The notes: generated by a model not told the origin, from the sequence alone. DNA of 64,000 nt from Sphingobacterium multivorum (GCF_900457465.1 NZ_UAUU01000011.1:1550001-1614000); one strand, 5' to 3'; shown: positions 30,402 to 40,432, counted from the first letter of the stretch. Program-made: numbers and translations.

Positions 30402-31511
30402 TTATTTTATTGCTGATTTTGCAATCAATAGCTTTTGAAATTCTTTTCCGATAAATGGATTGATGACGTGCTGAAATCCTTTTTGCAATGTAAAGACAGT
30501 GATAGTCGCATCAGACTCCGGCGAATAGATCACATCTGTTCCCCACCAACCCCCATGATAGTAGGCGTTGAATCCCATGTCAAAATGATAAATTCCCAAA
30601 CAATATTTAGATTTATCCGACGAAAGAACATAGGTATGCATCGCTTCTAGAAGCTTTTTATCCTGAATGATTTTCCCGTTAAATAGATATTGGAAAAACA
30701 GGGAAGTCTCTTTGGCTGTTGCTGCAATTCCGCCGCCTCCGTACAGATCCCAGGAAGGATCAATAGCATAAGAGTCCCAGTTGTATTTGTTAGCGTATTG
30801 ATGGGCGAGTGGCAAGGTGCTTTCAGGATAATGCTCTAAGTTTATAAACCATGTCTTTGTAAGATTTAATTCTTTGTATTTCAGTAAATTTCGAATAGCT
30901 GTATAAAATGGCAGATGCGTTTTTTGCTCAATAATCTCGGTGAGGAGCAAATAATTAATATCAGCGTAACTAAACTTTTCCCCGACAGGCTGTGGGCTCC
31001 CGATATCGATGGATCTTCTGATCTGCTCGTCTTTTTTCCATTTATATTTAGGATGCTGATTGACGAATTCAAAATAAGCTTCATCTACATAATCTTGAAT
31101 TCCCGAAGTATGTGACAGCAAGTTCTTTATAGTGATTCCCGCTAGATTATAGCCATCGCTTTCAAATAGGTGACGTGTTTTTTTTGATAATAAATTGGCA
31201 ATCGGTTGATCAATAGAAAATTCACCTTTTTCTACCAATCTTAGCATTGCTGCAGCAACATAAGGTTTTGTGTTGCTAGCAATCAAAACAGGCTGTTGGT
31301 CTTCCAGCGCTTGGTTCGTGCTGGTATCTGCTACTCCTCTTGCATAACTCCAGGAAATATTGTATTTCGGCGCTTCTACATGAACAATAATCCCGATTGC
31401 ATCTTTATTTTTATCATAAATAGAATCTACTTTATGCTTAAAAACTGGCTGTAATTGAGCCCATCCGATTAATGGAATAAACATGGTATTTAACAACACG
31501 ATTTTTTTCAT
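30402..31511 (-). CDS. Serine hydrolase of the class C beta-lactamase family
   Basis: With a start at 31511 the protein has a signal peptide (MKKIVLLN to GWAQ) and about 369 residues. The active-site Ser-x-x-Lys is SNTK (residues 79-82), the second motif reads Y-A-D in KFSYADINYLL instead of Y-x-N, and the third is HGG (YYHGGWWGTD). This is the pattern of D-aminopeptidase/esterase-like penicillin-binding-fold proteins, acting in the periplasm. An upstream ATG at 31559 would add 16 residues that spoil the signal peptide. Confidence 0.88.
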   Translation of the reverse strand: MKKIVLLNTMFIPLIGWAQLQPVFKHKVDSIYDKNKDAIGIIVHVEAPKYNISWSYARGVADTSTNQALEDQQPVLIASNTKPYVAAAMLRLVEKGEFSIDQPIANLLSKKTRHLFESDGYNLAGITIKNLLSHTSGIQDYVDEAYFEFVNQHPKYKWKKDEQIRRSIDIGSPQPVGEKFSYADINYLLLTEIIEQKTHLPFYTAIRNLLKYKELNLTKTWFINLEHYPESTLPLAHQYANKYNWDSYAIDPSWDLYGGGGIAATAKETSLFFQYLFNGKIIQDKKLLEAMHTYVLSSDKSKYCLGIYHFDMGFNAYYHGGWWGTDVIYSPESDATITVFTLQKGFQHVINPFIGKEFQKLLIAKSAIK

Positions 31512-31801
31512 ATATTCTTTTCTAAACGTGTATCTCAGATCCAGAAACTGTCTGAGCATTGCTAAGTATATTTCTTTACTACTTCACTAACAGACGCCAC
31601 TGCACCTGCAAAAGCATTGATCCTACAGCAGGGGTAACGGATTTTGCTTCCTGTTGCGCTTGTGAAAATAAGAATTAAAATAATAATCTTGATGGTGAAA
31701 AATGTAAAATAGCACATCAGTTTTATTTCTTGTCGTATGCAAAGTCTTTTCAATATATAAAATGTTAGATTTATGGTGTAAAAGAAGCTTATCGTAAGGA
31801 T

Positions 31802-32365
31802 ATGAGAAAAGTAATTGCAGCATTCAATATGACCCTTGACGGGTTTTGTGATCATACAGCAGGCATTCCCGATGAGGAAATACATCTTCATTATACGCAT
31901 CTATTAAATAACGCTGATGTCATTTTGTATGGTAGGATTGCTTATCAGCTTATGGAATATTGGCGGCCTTTTGTGAAAAGTCCCTCAGGTGAAAAATCAA
32001 TGGATGACTTTGCATTGGCTATCGATAAAATTCCAAAAGTTGTTTTTTCAAATAGCCTGAAAAATATAGACTGGGCAAGTGCAAAATTGGCCGATGGTAT
32101 ACTTAAAGATGAATTATTGAAATTGAAACAGCAATCCGGTAGGGATATTTTGGTTGGGAGTCGAAGTTTAATTGTACAGTTGTTGAATCTCAATTTGATC
32201 GACGAATTTCAACTGTGCATTTATCCTGTTGTTGTAGGACAGGGGCTTTCACTTTTTGAAAATATAATCGATAGAAAAGTTTTTAAATTATTAAAAACAA
32301 AGCCTTTTTCTGGCGGATCAGTCCTCTTGTACTATCAATACAGTCCAACACCTACTTCCCTATAA
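31802..32365 (+). CDS. Dihydrofolate reductase family protein (RibD C-terminal-like)
   Basis: A 187-residue protein of the RibD_C/DHFR-like family: MTLDGFCDH near the start, ADVILYGRIAYQLMEYW (NADPH-binding region) and DILVGSRSLIVQLLNLNLIDEFQL before the last strands. These small reductase-like proteins are common in Bacteroidota; substrates are usually unknown. A second member lies at 63.3-63.8 kb. Confidence 0.9.
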   Translation: MRKVIAAFNMTLDGFCDHTAGIPDEEIHLHYTHLLNNADVILYGRIAYQLMEYWRPFVKSPSGEKSMDDFALAIDKIPKVVFSNSLKNIDWASAKLADGILKDELLKLKQQSGRDILVGSRSLIVQLLNLNLIDEFQLCIYPVVVGQGLSLFENIIDRKVFKLLKTKPFSGGSVLLYYQYSPTPTSL

Positions 32366-32467
32366 ACTATTCCATCGGGAAATATCGGCAACACAGCGGG
32401 AAATCCAGATACCTGCAGCTCCTCTGATGAAATTTACATTTGTAATGTAATTTAAAAAGAATTCATT

Positions 32468-33766
32468 ATGAAATATAAACATTCAATTTTGTGGGCTATA
32501 GCAGCACTCCCCTCGCTAATTACCGCTTGCAAAAGAAATGATGCTATGCCATCGATGTCGGAGACGACCATCACGATAGAAAATGTATTGGATTCGAAAC
32601 CATTGGTCGAGTCTGGTCGTTTTAAAAACAATGGTGCTTCGCCAGTGATTATGCCTGGTGAAGCAATTTCAATTAAGTTTTCTGCAGCCGAGGGACAAGC
32701 GCTTAGCTTTGCAACGATGTATGGTTGGTCGAATGATTTGTTTTTTGCTCCAGAAAATCCTGGCATAAAGCTGTATCAGGACAATGGAACTCCGGTTGAG
32801 GGCGATGTTTCGGTACAGATCAAATTATGGGATAATGGTACTCGTATCAATCAGAAACCAGGCGCAGCTGTAATGCACCCGGGAACCACAGAAACTGCTC
32901 CAAAAGCTATTAGCGAAGTAAATGGAACCGATGCACAGGGCAATACTTATGCTGCAGCTTCTACTTTAATGAAGGCAACACTTCATTATGAAGGGAATTC
33001 CAATTTTACACTTATAATCACGAATACCTCTGGCGATACGAGCAATCCGACTCCCTTCAGTCCCGGAGTTTGGGCGATTTCATATATCGCAGGAGGCAAG
33101 CTGATAAATTCTAATCCATTATTTGAGGCAGGAAAACCAAGTGCAAATGGCATGACAAATATTGCGGAAATGGGAGACAATAGCGTTTTAGGAAATTATG
33201 TCAATACACAAACAGGTATTTTTACACCATTATCTCCGGTTTTGGTAGTGTTGTATAAAGGCATCGAAAACCCGATATATAAAACCGGTGAAAATGACCG
33301 TGGAAAAGGACTGAAAGATTTAGCGCAAAAAGGTGATGCATCAGGCCTGGCGACTTATCTTAAAACACTCGCAGGTGTAAAAGCTGTTTATATCCTTCCG
33401 GCGGCTAGCTCAACTGTATTACTTCCTAAAATCGGAGCGCAGGCGGGAAGTAGCGTTTCGCAGCAGTTAAGTGTAGCAAGTGGAGACCGAATTGCCATTG
33501 CAAGCATGTATGGGCTTTCCAACGATTGGTTCTTCGCCACAAAAGATAATGGAATTGATGCAACAGTAAAAGGAGATGTATCCTATTCAATCGGATTGTT
33601 TGACAATGGGACAGCGATTAATCAGTTTCCCGGAGCCGGCAATGAGCAAGCAGGATTAGGCGGCACTCCTGCGACAGAACGTAAACCTGTTATAGAAGTG
33701 CCTAATCCAAATGGGTTCACCACACTGCCATCAATTTCCAGCATGATAAAAGTAACAATCAACTAA
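32468..33766 (+). CDS. Lipoprotein with two spondin-N domains
   Basis: The 432-residue protein has a lipoprotein signal (LITACKR, Cys at about 20) and two copies of a spondin-N-like domain (about 35-225 and 235-430). Each repeats the pattern ATMYGWSNDLFFAPE / ASMYGLSNDWFFATK, then GDVSxxIxLWDNGTxINQxPGA. The internal repeat indicates duplication and fusion. Bacterial spondin-domain lipoproteins are surface or periplasmic proteins without a firm function. A thioredoxin-fold protein follows 160 bases downstream on the same strand. Confidence 0.88.
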   Translation: MKYKHSILWAIAALPSLITACKRNDAMPSMSETTITIENVLDSKPLVESGRFKNNGASPVIMPGEAISIKFSAAEGQALSFATMYGWSNDLFFAPENPGIKLYQDNGTPVEGDVSVQIKLWDNGTRINQKPGAAVMHPGTTETAPKAISEVNGTDAQGNTYAAASTLMKATLHYEGNSNFTLIITNTSGDTSNPTPFSPGVWAISYIAGGKLINSNPLFEAGKPSANGMTNIAEMGDNSVLGNYVNTQTGIFTPLSPVLVVLYKGIENPIYKTGENDRGKGLKDLAQKGDASGLATYLKTLAGVKAVYILPAASSTVLLPKIGAQAGSSVSQQLSVASGDRIAIASMYGLSNDWFFATKDNGIDATVKGDVSYSIGLFDNGTAINQFPGAGNEQAGLGGTPATERKPVIEVPNPNGFTTLPSISSMIKVTIN

Positions 33767-33927
33767 TTTTTGAGTCCGGTTATACGTACGAAAATCTCAT
33801 GGATATTATTGTCCTTACTGGAGACAGGACAATCAGCAACCTATTACATGCGGGGCTAAAGTATCGATTGAGTTTCCATGGGGAAAAAGTATAGATTCAG
33901 TTTAATAAGTAGTAAATGTGTTGTAAA

Positions 33928-34629
33928 ATGAAAAATTATATAAAAACAAAATTAGCTGCGTTTATTGCGTTGCTGTTATTCACGACGTGCATCGCAGGCA
34001 TAGCCAATGCGCAAGAGCCTTCTCGCATGAGTAAAGCTGACGGCGTGATACATAAAATCGAAATGAAGCAATCCCCTTATCATATTCCGCAAAATCCGGA
34101 AGACATCAGCCCACTATTGTGTGGAGAAAAAATACCGATGGCCGTATTGTTTGACGTTTCCGGTAAACGATTTGATCTCAATAGGGCGATTTCCCAAAAA
34201 CCGACCATTTTGGTTTTCTACCGCGGTGGCTGGTGTCCTTATTGTATCAGACAACTTTCGGGCTTACAAGAGGCCTTTTCAGGATTGGAAGAAATGGGGT
34301 ATCAGTTGATTGCCATAAGCACAGACGAATCTGAAGGACTAATGGAAGCTGCAGCAAAAGAAAAATTAAGCTATACACTTTTATCGGATTCAGATCTTGC
34401 GCTGTCGAAACAAATGGGGATTGCATATAAAGCTCCAAAAGACTATTGGGAGATGCTTCCGAAAACAACTGGAGGTAAGGACAGCGAGTTATTGCTCCCA
34501 GTGCCATCAGTTTTTATAGTCGATCAAACGGGAACCATACACTTTGAATTTATCAATCCCGATTTCAAACAGAGATTGTCCTCCAATCTGCTGCTTGCAG
34601 CTGCAAGCAGCATTAAAGAAGACCTTTAA
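33928..34629 (+). CDS. Exported AhpC/TSA-type peroxiredoxin-like protein
   Basis: From the ATG at 33928 the protein has a signal peptide (to IANAQ) and a redoxin domain with FYRGGWCPYCIRQL (CxxC, about residues 99-112), LIAISTDESEG and a C-terminal FIVDQTGTIHFEF. The W-C-P-Y-C motif belongs to peroxiredoxin-like proteins that may use both Cys. It should act in the periplasm. An ATG at 33916 would add four residues. A 22-bp perfect palindrome lies in its last codons. Confidence 0.88.
   Translation: MKNYIKTKLAAFIALLLFTTCIAGIANAQEPSRMSKADGVIHKIEMKQSPYHIPQNPEDISPLLCGEKIPMAVLFDVSGKRFDLNRAISQKPTILVFYRGGWCPYCIRQLSGLQEAFSGLEEMGYQLIAISTDESEGLMEAAAKEKLSYTLLSDSDLALSKQMGIAYKAPKDYWEMLPKTTGGKDSELLLPVPSVFIVDQTGTIHFEFINPDFKQRLSSNLLLAAASSIKEDL
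34590..34611. repeat. 22-bp perfect palindrome at the 3' end of the peroxiredoxin-like gene
   Basis: GCTGCTTGCAG (34590-34600) is followed without spacer by its exact reverse complement (34601-34611). It encodes part of LLLAAASS, so it may reflect codon choice, but such a long gapless palindrome is uncommon. No T run follows, so it is not a standard terminator. Confidence 0.7.
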
Positions 34630-34708
34630 ATTTCTAGTTTTTGGGTCGTAGACTCTTAAGAAAATGATTAAATTTAAGCGAATTGAAATGCTGTAAGTAA
34701 ACGACAAC

Positions 34709-35548
34709 ATGATTAGGGAGTATAATGATAACGTGACCGCAGCACGGTTTGTGATGCATAGTGACAACAACCAGTTTTCAGGTAGGGGACTTCGTAATGC
34801 GGGTTCTCTGCCTATCAACACATTTATCTACAACAAGGGCGGCGAACAGAAAGTGACGATCGATGAGATTAGCTATACGATGCCAGCAAGGTGTATACTT
34901 CCTTTGGTTTCCAATCAGCATTTTGTATTTGAGCAGCCCGATGCGCTGACTGCCTGGCAGTTTAATAGGGAGTTCTATTGTATCGTTGACCACGATGCTG
35001 AGGTCGGTTGTGTTGGTTTTCTGTTCTATGGTATTCGACATCCAATGTTCATTGTATTAAATGATACTGCTGTCGAAGAAATGTCTCATCTGGAGAATGT
35101 GTTTTCCAATGAGATGATGGTAAAAGATAATTTTCAGGGTGAAATGCTGCGCACCCTTCTTAAGAGAGTTATTATCAATACCACAAGAATTGCAAAGCTC
35201 CAAAGTGAAAGCTATCAGCTATTTCCAGACGAAAAAATGGATATTGTGAGAAAGTTTGCATTGCTACTGGAATGTAACTTTAAAGAGGAACATGAAGTCA
35301 GGTTCTATGCCGCTGCACTCAACAAATCACCAAAAACACTGAGCAATGTATTTGGTCTGTTGAAACAGTCAGCGCCATCTGTTCTTATCCGTAACCGAAT
35401 AATTCTTGAGGCTAAAAGGTACCTCCATTATACCGAGAAGTCAGCGAAGGAAATAGCCTACGAACTTGGTTTTGAAAGTCCTGCCCATTTTAGCCGGTTT
35501 TTCAAAAAGTATTCTGGAACAAATGTTTCAGCTTTTAAGAACCTTTGA
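34709..35548 (+). CDS. AraC-family transcriptional regulator
   Basis: A 279-residue protein with an N-terminal cupin-like sensing region (about 10-150) and a C-terminal double helix-turn-helix (about 185-279). The second helix pair shows the family signature KEIAYELGFESPAHFSRFFKKYSGTNVSAFK. Its targets may include the preceding spondin/peroxiredoxin-like genes, but nothing in the sequence proves this. Confidence 0.92.
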   Translation: MIREYNDNVTAARFVMHSDNNQFSGRGLRNAGSLPINTFIYNKGGEQKVTIDEISYTMPARCILPLVSNQHFVFEQPDALTAWQFNREFYCIVDHDAEVGCVGFLFYGIRHPMFIVLNDTAVEEMSHLENVFSNEMMVKDNFQGEMLRTLLKRVIINTTRIAKLQSESYQLFPDEKMDIVRKFALLLECNFKEEHEVRFYAAALNKSPKTLSNVFGLLKQSAPSVLIRNRIILEAKRYLHYTEKSAKEIAYELGFESPAHFSRFFKKYSGTNVSAFKNL

Positions 35549-35747
35549 TCATAATTCAAGGCGCGGGTTGCCGTTTAGAGAAAGACTATATTGTGTGGGA
35601 ATTTGATTTTATACCTTTCAATGAATATGCGATTAAGGTTTCCTTATGAAAAATAAGTGAATTTGCTCTTAAAATAAAACGTATGCCATTGGTAAGCTGG
35701 CGCTAGAAAATTGAAGCCCAATATAACAAATTATTAATAGTCTGTAA

Positions 35748-36364
35748 ATGAAGTTATTAAAACGATATTTTGTGTTGATAGGGATGATCATTGCATTGAT
35801 TTTTATGTACATTGCAATTTCGATTTATCCGGGTGGGACGTACCAGAATGAATCATCGATTGGATTTGATTGGTCAAAGAATTTTTTTAGTAACTTATTT
35901 GGAGAAAAAGCATTAAATGGAGCCGAAAACACGCTAAATACTGGGCATTTATAGGTATGTTTTTCTATTCCATAAGCTGTGCTGTATTTTTTGTTCGTAT
36001 GTCAAAAAAAATTCCAAATACAACAGCGTCAAATTTCATAAAGTATGTTGGAGTACTTACCATGCCCTTTACATTTTTTATAATTACACGCTTTCATGAT
36101 TTGATGTTGGCTATTTCAACTAATCTGTTTTATTCATGCGTGGTATGTATTACCGTATACGTGCTTAAATCTAAACTCACTTTTTTTAAATATTATTGCG
36201 TGTTATGTTTATTCATCTTTTATTATGCAACCTATTTGTATGTTACAGGACAGTGGGATTTGCTTTCATTGATACAGAAAATAAATAATGGCAGCACCAT
36301 TGTATTGATTATAGGGCTTGAGTATTTTACGGATCAAACCGATTTTTCAAAAAGTATAGGATGA
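35748..36364 (+). pseudogene. Small multi-pass membrane protein, frameshifted
   Basis: Two frames (35748-35954 and 35957-36364) join if one A is added to the AAA at 35936-35938, giving N-T-L-K-Y-W-A-F-I-G-M-F-F. The restored protein of about 205 residues has an N-terminal helix, a short extracytoplasmic loop (GGTYQNESSIGFDWSKNFFSNLFGEKALNGAENT) and about five further helices. The layout resembles DUF998-type membrane proteins, which is only a guess. Function unknown. Confidence 0.65.
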
Positions 36365-36669
36365 CCTATATTTTTCAAGAATTGTTTAAGCATTTCATGT
36401 CCTGCAACCAGACTACAAATTTCGCCCGATAATTTTCTTTGTTTTCAACAATTTGGGTGCTAACTTATGACCTATAAAAGCATTAAAAATGCAAATCGAT
36501 TCAATGGTAAAAAACTTCATTTGTTTAAACTTTTTATTGACAATATCAGGATTGGATTGGTTTAATATGATGACTTTGTTTTAGCTAGTGATCCTCAAAG
36601 TTTATTAATCATTGGAGCTAAAATAGGAGAATCCAAATAATCAACAAACAGAAACGGAGCACAAAGAAA
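36365..36669. other. Intergenic region with no intact gene
   Basis: No intact gene is seen. The stretch ending at about 36640 reads YDDFVLASDPQSLLIIGAKIGE in one frame after a stop codon, which looks like the tail of a decayed gene, but it is too short to assign. Confidence 0.4.
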
Positions 36670-37176
36670 ATGAAAAAAAGAATCTATAATCTAATAGTCG
36701 CTGCCCTAATTTTTGGATTTTTCACGGATTGTCACCAAAAAGAAAATAAAAATTCAAATTTTAATAAAGAAAACAGGTTAACATTTACTGAAAAAGAGAG
36801 TACAGTGTATGTTGAGAAGTTTGATGATTTTCTTGTTCATTTCTTTTGTGACTCAATATTTCAAATAAGCAGAATAGATTTTCCACTCAGAGGCATGTCA
36901 ACTGAGTTTGTTTTTAATGAAGAAAAAGCAAGAGATTCAGTAGGAAACTTCTTTTTCATTAAGGACAGGAAATTTTATTGGACTAAAATGAATTGGACCT
37001 TCATCCAGTCCGCTATTCTTAATAATGTTGAAGATTATTCCTTTTAAAAGAAGAAAGGAGATAATTATTATGAGATAACCTATCGGTCAAAGTTGGACGA
37101 CATTGTTTTATTTTTTAGATTTCAATCTGTGTCAGGACATTGGTATCTAACATATTATAGTTTTGAATGGAACTAG
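36670..37176 (+). pseudogene. DUF4348-like lipoprotein with an in-frame TAA
   Basis: The open frame stops at 37047, but the same frame continues without shift to a TAG at 37174-37176 (KKKGDNYYEITYRSKL and later SGHWYLTYYSFEWN), for 168 residues in total. A single TAA at 37045-37047 interrupts it. The N terminus has a lipoprotein-like signal (FFTDCHQ). FDDFLVHFFCDSIFQISRIDFPL resembles DUF4348, a secreted Bacteroidota family of unknown function. The stop may be a true nonsense change or a base-call error. Confidence 0.65.
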
Positions 37177-37428
37177 ATAAATGATCATTTGGGGAAGAGC
37201 AAATTAATAGAGCTTCTTTTGACCATCATCAAGGGAGACTTTTTCTCAATATTTATGATAGGATAGATTTCGTTCAATGAGGCTATGTGATTAGATGGGA
37301 ACTGACAACCTATCTTTTCTTGATACTACAATGGTAATTTTCTAACCAAAGGATTAGTTTTTTGCAGATGAATTGCATTTGTGATCTATAACTAGTAATT
37401 TGATTAGTATAAACCTAATTTAATAGTT

Positions 37429-38544
37429 ATGGGAAAACGGTCAACTGCATTATTGGCTATCGTTTCATTCTTGTTATCGATGCCTTTGATAATCTTAGGG
37501 CAGAGAAATAACGGCTTTATTATTCAAGGAAAGATCGACACTGTTCCGAATGCGAAATATAGAATTATGTATAGAAATAATGAAAAGAAAATAGATGATT
37601 CGTTACAATTATCTGCGGATCGAACGTTTACTTTTCATGGTAGTATTGGTGAGCCGACGCGGGTTAATTTTATTATTGATAATGATTTCAATCCACGACG
37701 TGTAAAAGATCAAATTGTTTACTCATTTTGGGTTTCGCCGGGGGATACGGTAGACTTTCATGGTCTAACAGGTTGGCTTGTGGGCCCTAAAAGCAATTTG
37801 AGAATAGATGATAGCAAATATGTATTGAAAGGTTCCACATTGGATAAGATAGCAATTACCTATGGCGAAAACCGAAGAGCCATCTATTTATCAAATAAAG
37901 ACCAAGAAAAAGCGACCGGACTAGAGGACAGCATAATAAGCAAATTTATCCAAAGTAACCCTAACAGTTTCTATAGCTTGTACCTTTTGAACAAATCTTT
38001 TTCGTCCTTGAGTAGACACCCCGATTTGCTAAATACTTTGTATAACGCATTGTCAACCGAGCAAAAAAATAGCTTCACAGGCATACTTTTGAACAAAAAG
38101 GTAAAGGCTCAGCCTCAGCTTGAAATCGGCAAAAGTCTTCCCATATTTGAGCTTGCAAACGATAACGGCAATCTCGTTAGTCTTGAAGACTTCAGAGGTA
38201 AATATGTTTTGGTGGAGTTTTGGGCAAGTTGGTGCGGGCCATGCCGCAAGGAATTTCCCCTTTTGCAATCTTTGTATAGCGAATACAAATCAAAAAACTT
38301 TGAGATCCTGGCCGTATCGATCGATGAATCACGTATGGACTGGCTTACAGCGATAAATAATGAAAAGCTTTTATGGACTAATGTAAGGGACAAAGGGGGC
38401 TTTAGTGGTGAACTTTATCAGATTTTTGGTTTAAAAGGAGTTCCTGACAACTTTCTTTTAGACAAAGAAGGAAAGATTGTAGCACGAAACCTTCGGAGTA
38501 GTGAATTAAAAAAAGTATTGTATAAATTGATTTCGGACAATTAG
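37429..38544 (+). CDS. TlpA-like thioredoxin with N-terminal DUF4369-type domain
   Basis: A 371-residue exported protein: signal peptide (to about residue 25), a beta-rich DUF4369-like domain (about 28-140), a helical linker, and a thioredoxin/AhpC-like domain (about 228-371) with FWASWCGPCRKEF (active Cys at 269 and 272) and the cis-Pro loop GVPDNFLLD. Such proteins reduce periplasmic disulfides, often for cytochrome maturation or stress. It stands alone on its strand. Confidence 0.92.
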   Translation: MGKRSTALLAIVSFLLSMPLIILGQRNNGFIIQGKIDTVPNAKYRIMYRNNEKKIDDSLQLSADRTFTFHGSIGEPTRVNFIIDNDFNPRRVKDQIVYSFWVSPGDTVDFHGLTGWLVGPKSNLRIDDSKYVLKGSTLDKIAITYGENRRAIYLSNKDQEKATGLEDSIISKFIQSNPNSFYSLYLLNKSFSSLSRHPDLLNTLYNALSTEQKNSFTGILLNKKVKAQPQLEIGKSLPIFELANDNGNLVSLEDFRGKYVLVEFWASWCGPCRKEFPLLQSLYSEYKSKNFEILAVSIDESRMDWLTAINNEKLLWTNVRDKGGFSGELYQIFGLKGVPDNFLLDKEGKIVARNLRSSELKKVLYKLISDN

Positions 38545-38771
38545 TTATAGGAAGAAGCAAACGTTTATTATTCTAAAATGACATAGATGAGACTGCATTA
38601 CATTGATTCAGGTTTATTCCATTGCGGGATACAGAAGAAAATTTTATTTTGATCAATAGATGCCATATCATTATATTGTCACTCTGATAGAAGCTGAAAG
38701 GCCAGATAGTCATTCAGTTTTAAGTAGTTAGAAATGTTGTAAAGACTGCCAAAAATAAAACATATACAAAG

Positions 38772-39527
38772 TTGGGAATAAATTACGGACAGTTTGCTGG
38801 TAAAAAGTGTCGTGAACTTATGCAAATCCAGGAAATATTTAGAGAACAATTGGGCATGGACGGCTATCAACATTGGTTTTACGATGCTGAACTTGCACTC
38901 TTGCGGTTATACAATGACGATAAAGATCAATTGTATTTCAAATATATTCCTATTGGTACTTTTTCACTTATATCAGAAACGTGGATGTGGAGTTGGTGCA
39001 ATGACCATTGTATCGAGCCTAATAAGGACAGCACATTTGCAGTTAGAGAATTTGGAATCAAAAACGATTACCGAAAATTGACAGATGGAACTTTCCCGGC
39101 CGATGAGTTCGATTGTTGGGAATTTGCGGCGATATCTTTTGATCTTTTGGGCGGCATCGGTGTGTATAGGGTTTCCACCGAAAAGCTCCAAAACTATTTT
39201 CTCATTATTGCCGTTTTGGAGGAAGATTCTCGGGAAGTTATCCATTTTAACCAAGCAAAAGTTGAATGCAAAATCCATGGACGATCGAGACCCGCATTCG
39301 TTTGTAAGCATCTAAACTTAGAGGATCCCAAAGGTTTTGAAGAGGCTTTTGAAACATATAGAGGGATGGAACTTGGTGACGAAGACGATTTTCAAGCTTG
39401 GTGTGATAAATGTGAAAAGGTCAGGCTCAGAAATAATGGTTGGAACGAAGATGCTGAGAAATTCGCAAATATCAAACTTATATGTGAAGACTGTTACTTT
39501 GAACTGAAAAGCTTTAATTGTCATTGA
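38772..39527 (+). CDS. DUF6882-like protein with C-terminal zinc-binding segment
   Basis: The N-terminal two thirds match the DUF6882 pattern (IGTFSLISETWMWSWCND, then FDCWEFAAISFDLLGGIGVYR). The C terminus (about 165-250) carries paired cysteines: ECKIHG, FVCKHL, WCDKCEKV and LICEDCYFE, spaced to bind zinc. I start it at the TTG at 38772 because the residues before the ATG at 38820 (AGKKCREL) still fit the family. DUF6882 proteins often sit in polymorphic-toxin immunity clusters; the next gene is also immunity-like. Confidence 0.72.
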   Translation: MGINYGQFAGKKCRELMQIQEIFREQLGMDGYQHWFYDAELALLRLYNDDKDQLYFKYIPIGTFSLISETWMWSWCNDHCIEPNKDSTFAVREFGIKNDYRKLTDGTFPADEFDCWEFAAISFDLLGGIGVYRVSTEKLQNYFLIIAVLEEDSREVIHFNQAKVECKIHGRSRPAFVCKHLNLEDPKGFEEAFETYRGMELGDEDDFQAWCDKCEKVRLRNNGWNEDAEKFANIKLICEDCYFELKSFNCH

Positions 39528-39602
39528 AATTGATGATTATCACCTCAAGTATAGATGCTTTAAAACCAGCCTTACAAAATTATTAGGTATGTTAGAAAAA
39601 TT

Positions 39603-40274
39603 ATGGTGGAAAATCTAGAAGAAATAAAGATAGATCTTTTTCAGTTTATAAGGATAAGTCTAGAATGGATGGTGAACCTATGTGTACCAAAACAATCGTA
39701 TATGAAATTTAGCAAAGAAAATTGGAGGCCTCATGAATATGAAGAATGGCTCGAATTAAACCTTGATCTGATTGGTAATTTAATTTCTGACAACAAAGTA
39801 GTAAAAGCTTTAAACGACGGTGTTCCAGAATCATTTGCTCCGTTTTCAAGTTTTAATAGGAAAGAGAGCTTTATATACTTTCAAACACTAAATGATTATT
39901 TCGATAAGAATTTTGAAAATGGTTTAGAATATATTGTATTTGGATCAGACGGAGCTGGGAATCCTTTTTGTATTAATAAATTAAACAACAGCGAAATTGT
40001 CCTTTTAGATTTTGAACTGGAGAAGATTGTCTCAACAAACAGAAACATAGATGAGTTTTTGGATTCAATATTGGCCTACAGAATGTTTATTAACGTTGTA
40101 CAATCAAAATATGGTGCGGAAGCTTTATTTGATAACTTGTACAGGCAAGAGGATATTGAGACACTCAAACAAAAATTCTCAAAAATAAACGCTAATTTGC
40201 TATCAAGTTCGGAATTTTGGAAGCAGGAAATTGAAGAATTGATTGTAAATAAAAATGATAGTCCGACAAGTTGA
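39603..40274 (+). CDS. SMI1/KNR4 (SUKH) superfamily protein, probable immunity-type
   Basis: The central part (about 105-160) shows the SUKH core: EYIVFGSDGAGNPFCINK, then NSEIVLLDFELE and NIDEFLDSIL. An acidic helical N-terminal region precedes it. SUKH proteins are immunity partners of contact-dependent and secreted polymorphic toxins. No toxin gene is visible nearby, so it may be an orphan immunity gene. Together with the DUF6882 gene it forms a small accessory cassette next to the IS element. Confidence 0.7.
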   Translation: MVENLEEIKIDLFQFIRISLEWMVNLCVPKQSYMKFSKENWRPHEYEEWLELNLDLIGNLISDNKVVKALNDGVPESFAPFSSFNRKESFIYFQTLNDYFDKNFENGLEYIVFGSDGAGNPFCINKLNNSEIVLLDFELEKIVSTNRNIDEFLDSILAYRMFINVVQSKYGAEALFDNLYRQEDIETLKQKFSKINANLLSSSEFWKQEIEELIVNKNDSPTS

Positions 40275-40432
40275 ATTTAAGCGTATGAAAATCTGCGATC
40301 AACAAATTGTGTTTATAAATACGCGGTAATGAAGGGCATTCACGTAAAGTCAAAGCCTTCGAGTCCGAGTGAGAAATTAAAATTCTATTTCGAAACGTTG
40401 CCAAATTATGATGAGCAATAATATGATAAAAA

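Noticed and set aside
31562..31900. A 112-codon minus-strand frame between the serine hydrolase and DHFR-like genes
   Set aside because: It overlaps the start of the DHFR-like gene, has a Cys/Ile/Phe-rich composition typical of AT-rich noncoding DNA, and no family match.
40329..40424. A 31-residue frame (MKGIHVKSKPSSPSEK onward) after the SUKH gene
   Set aside because: Too short and without family features; could be the tail of a lost gene but cannot be supported.
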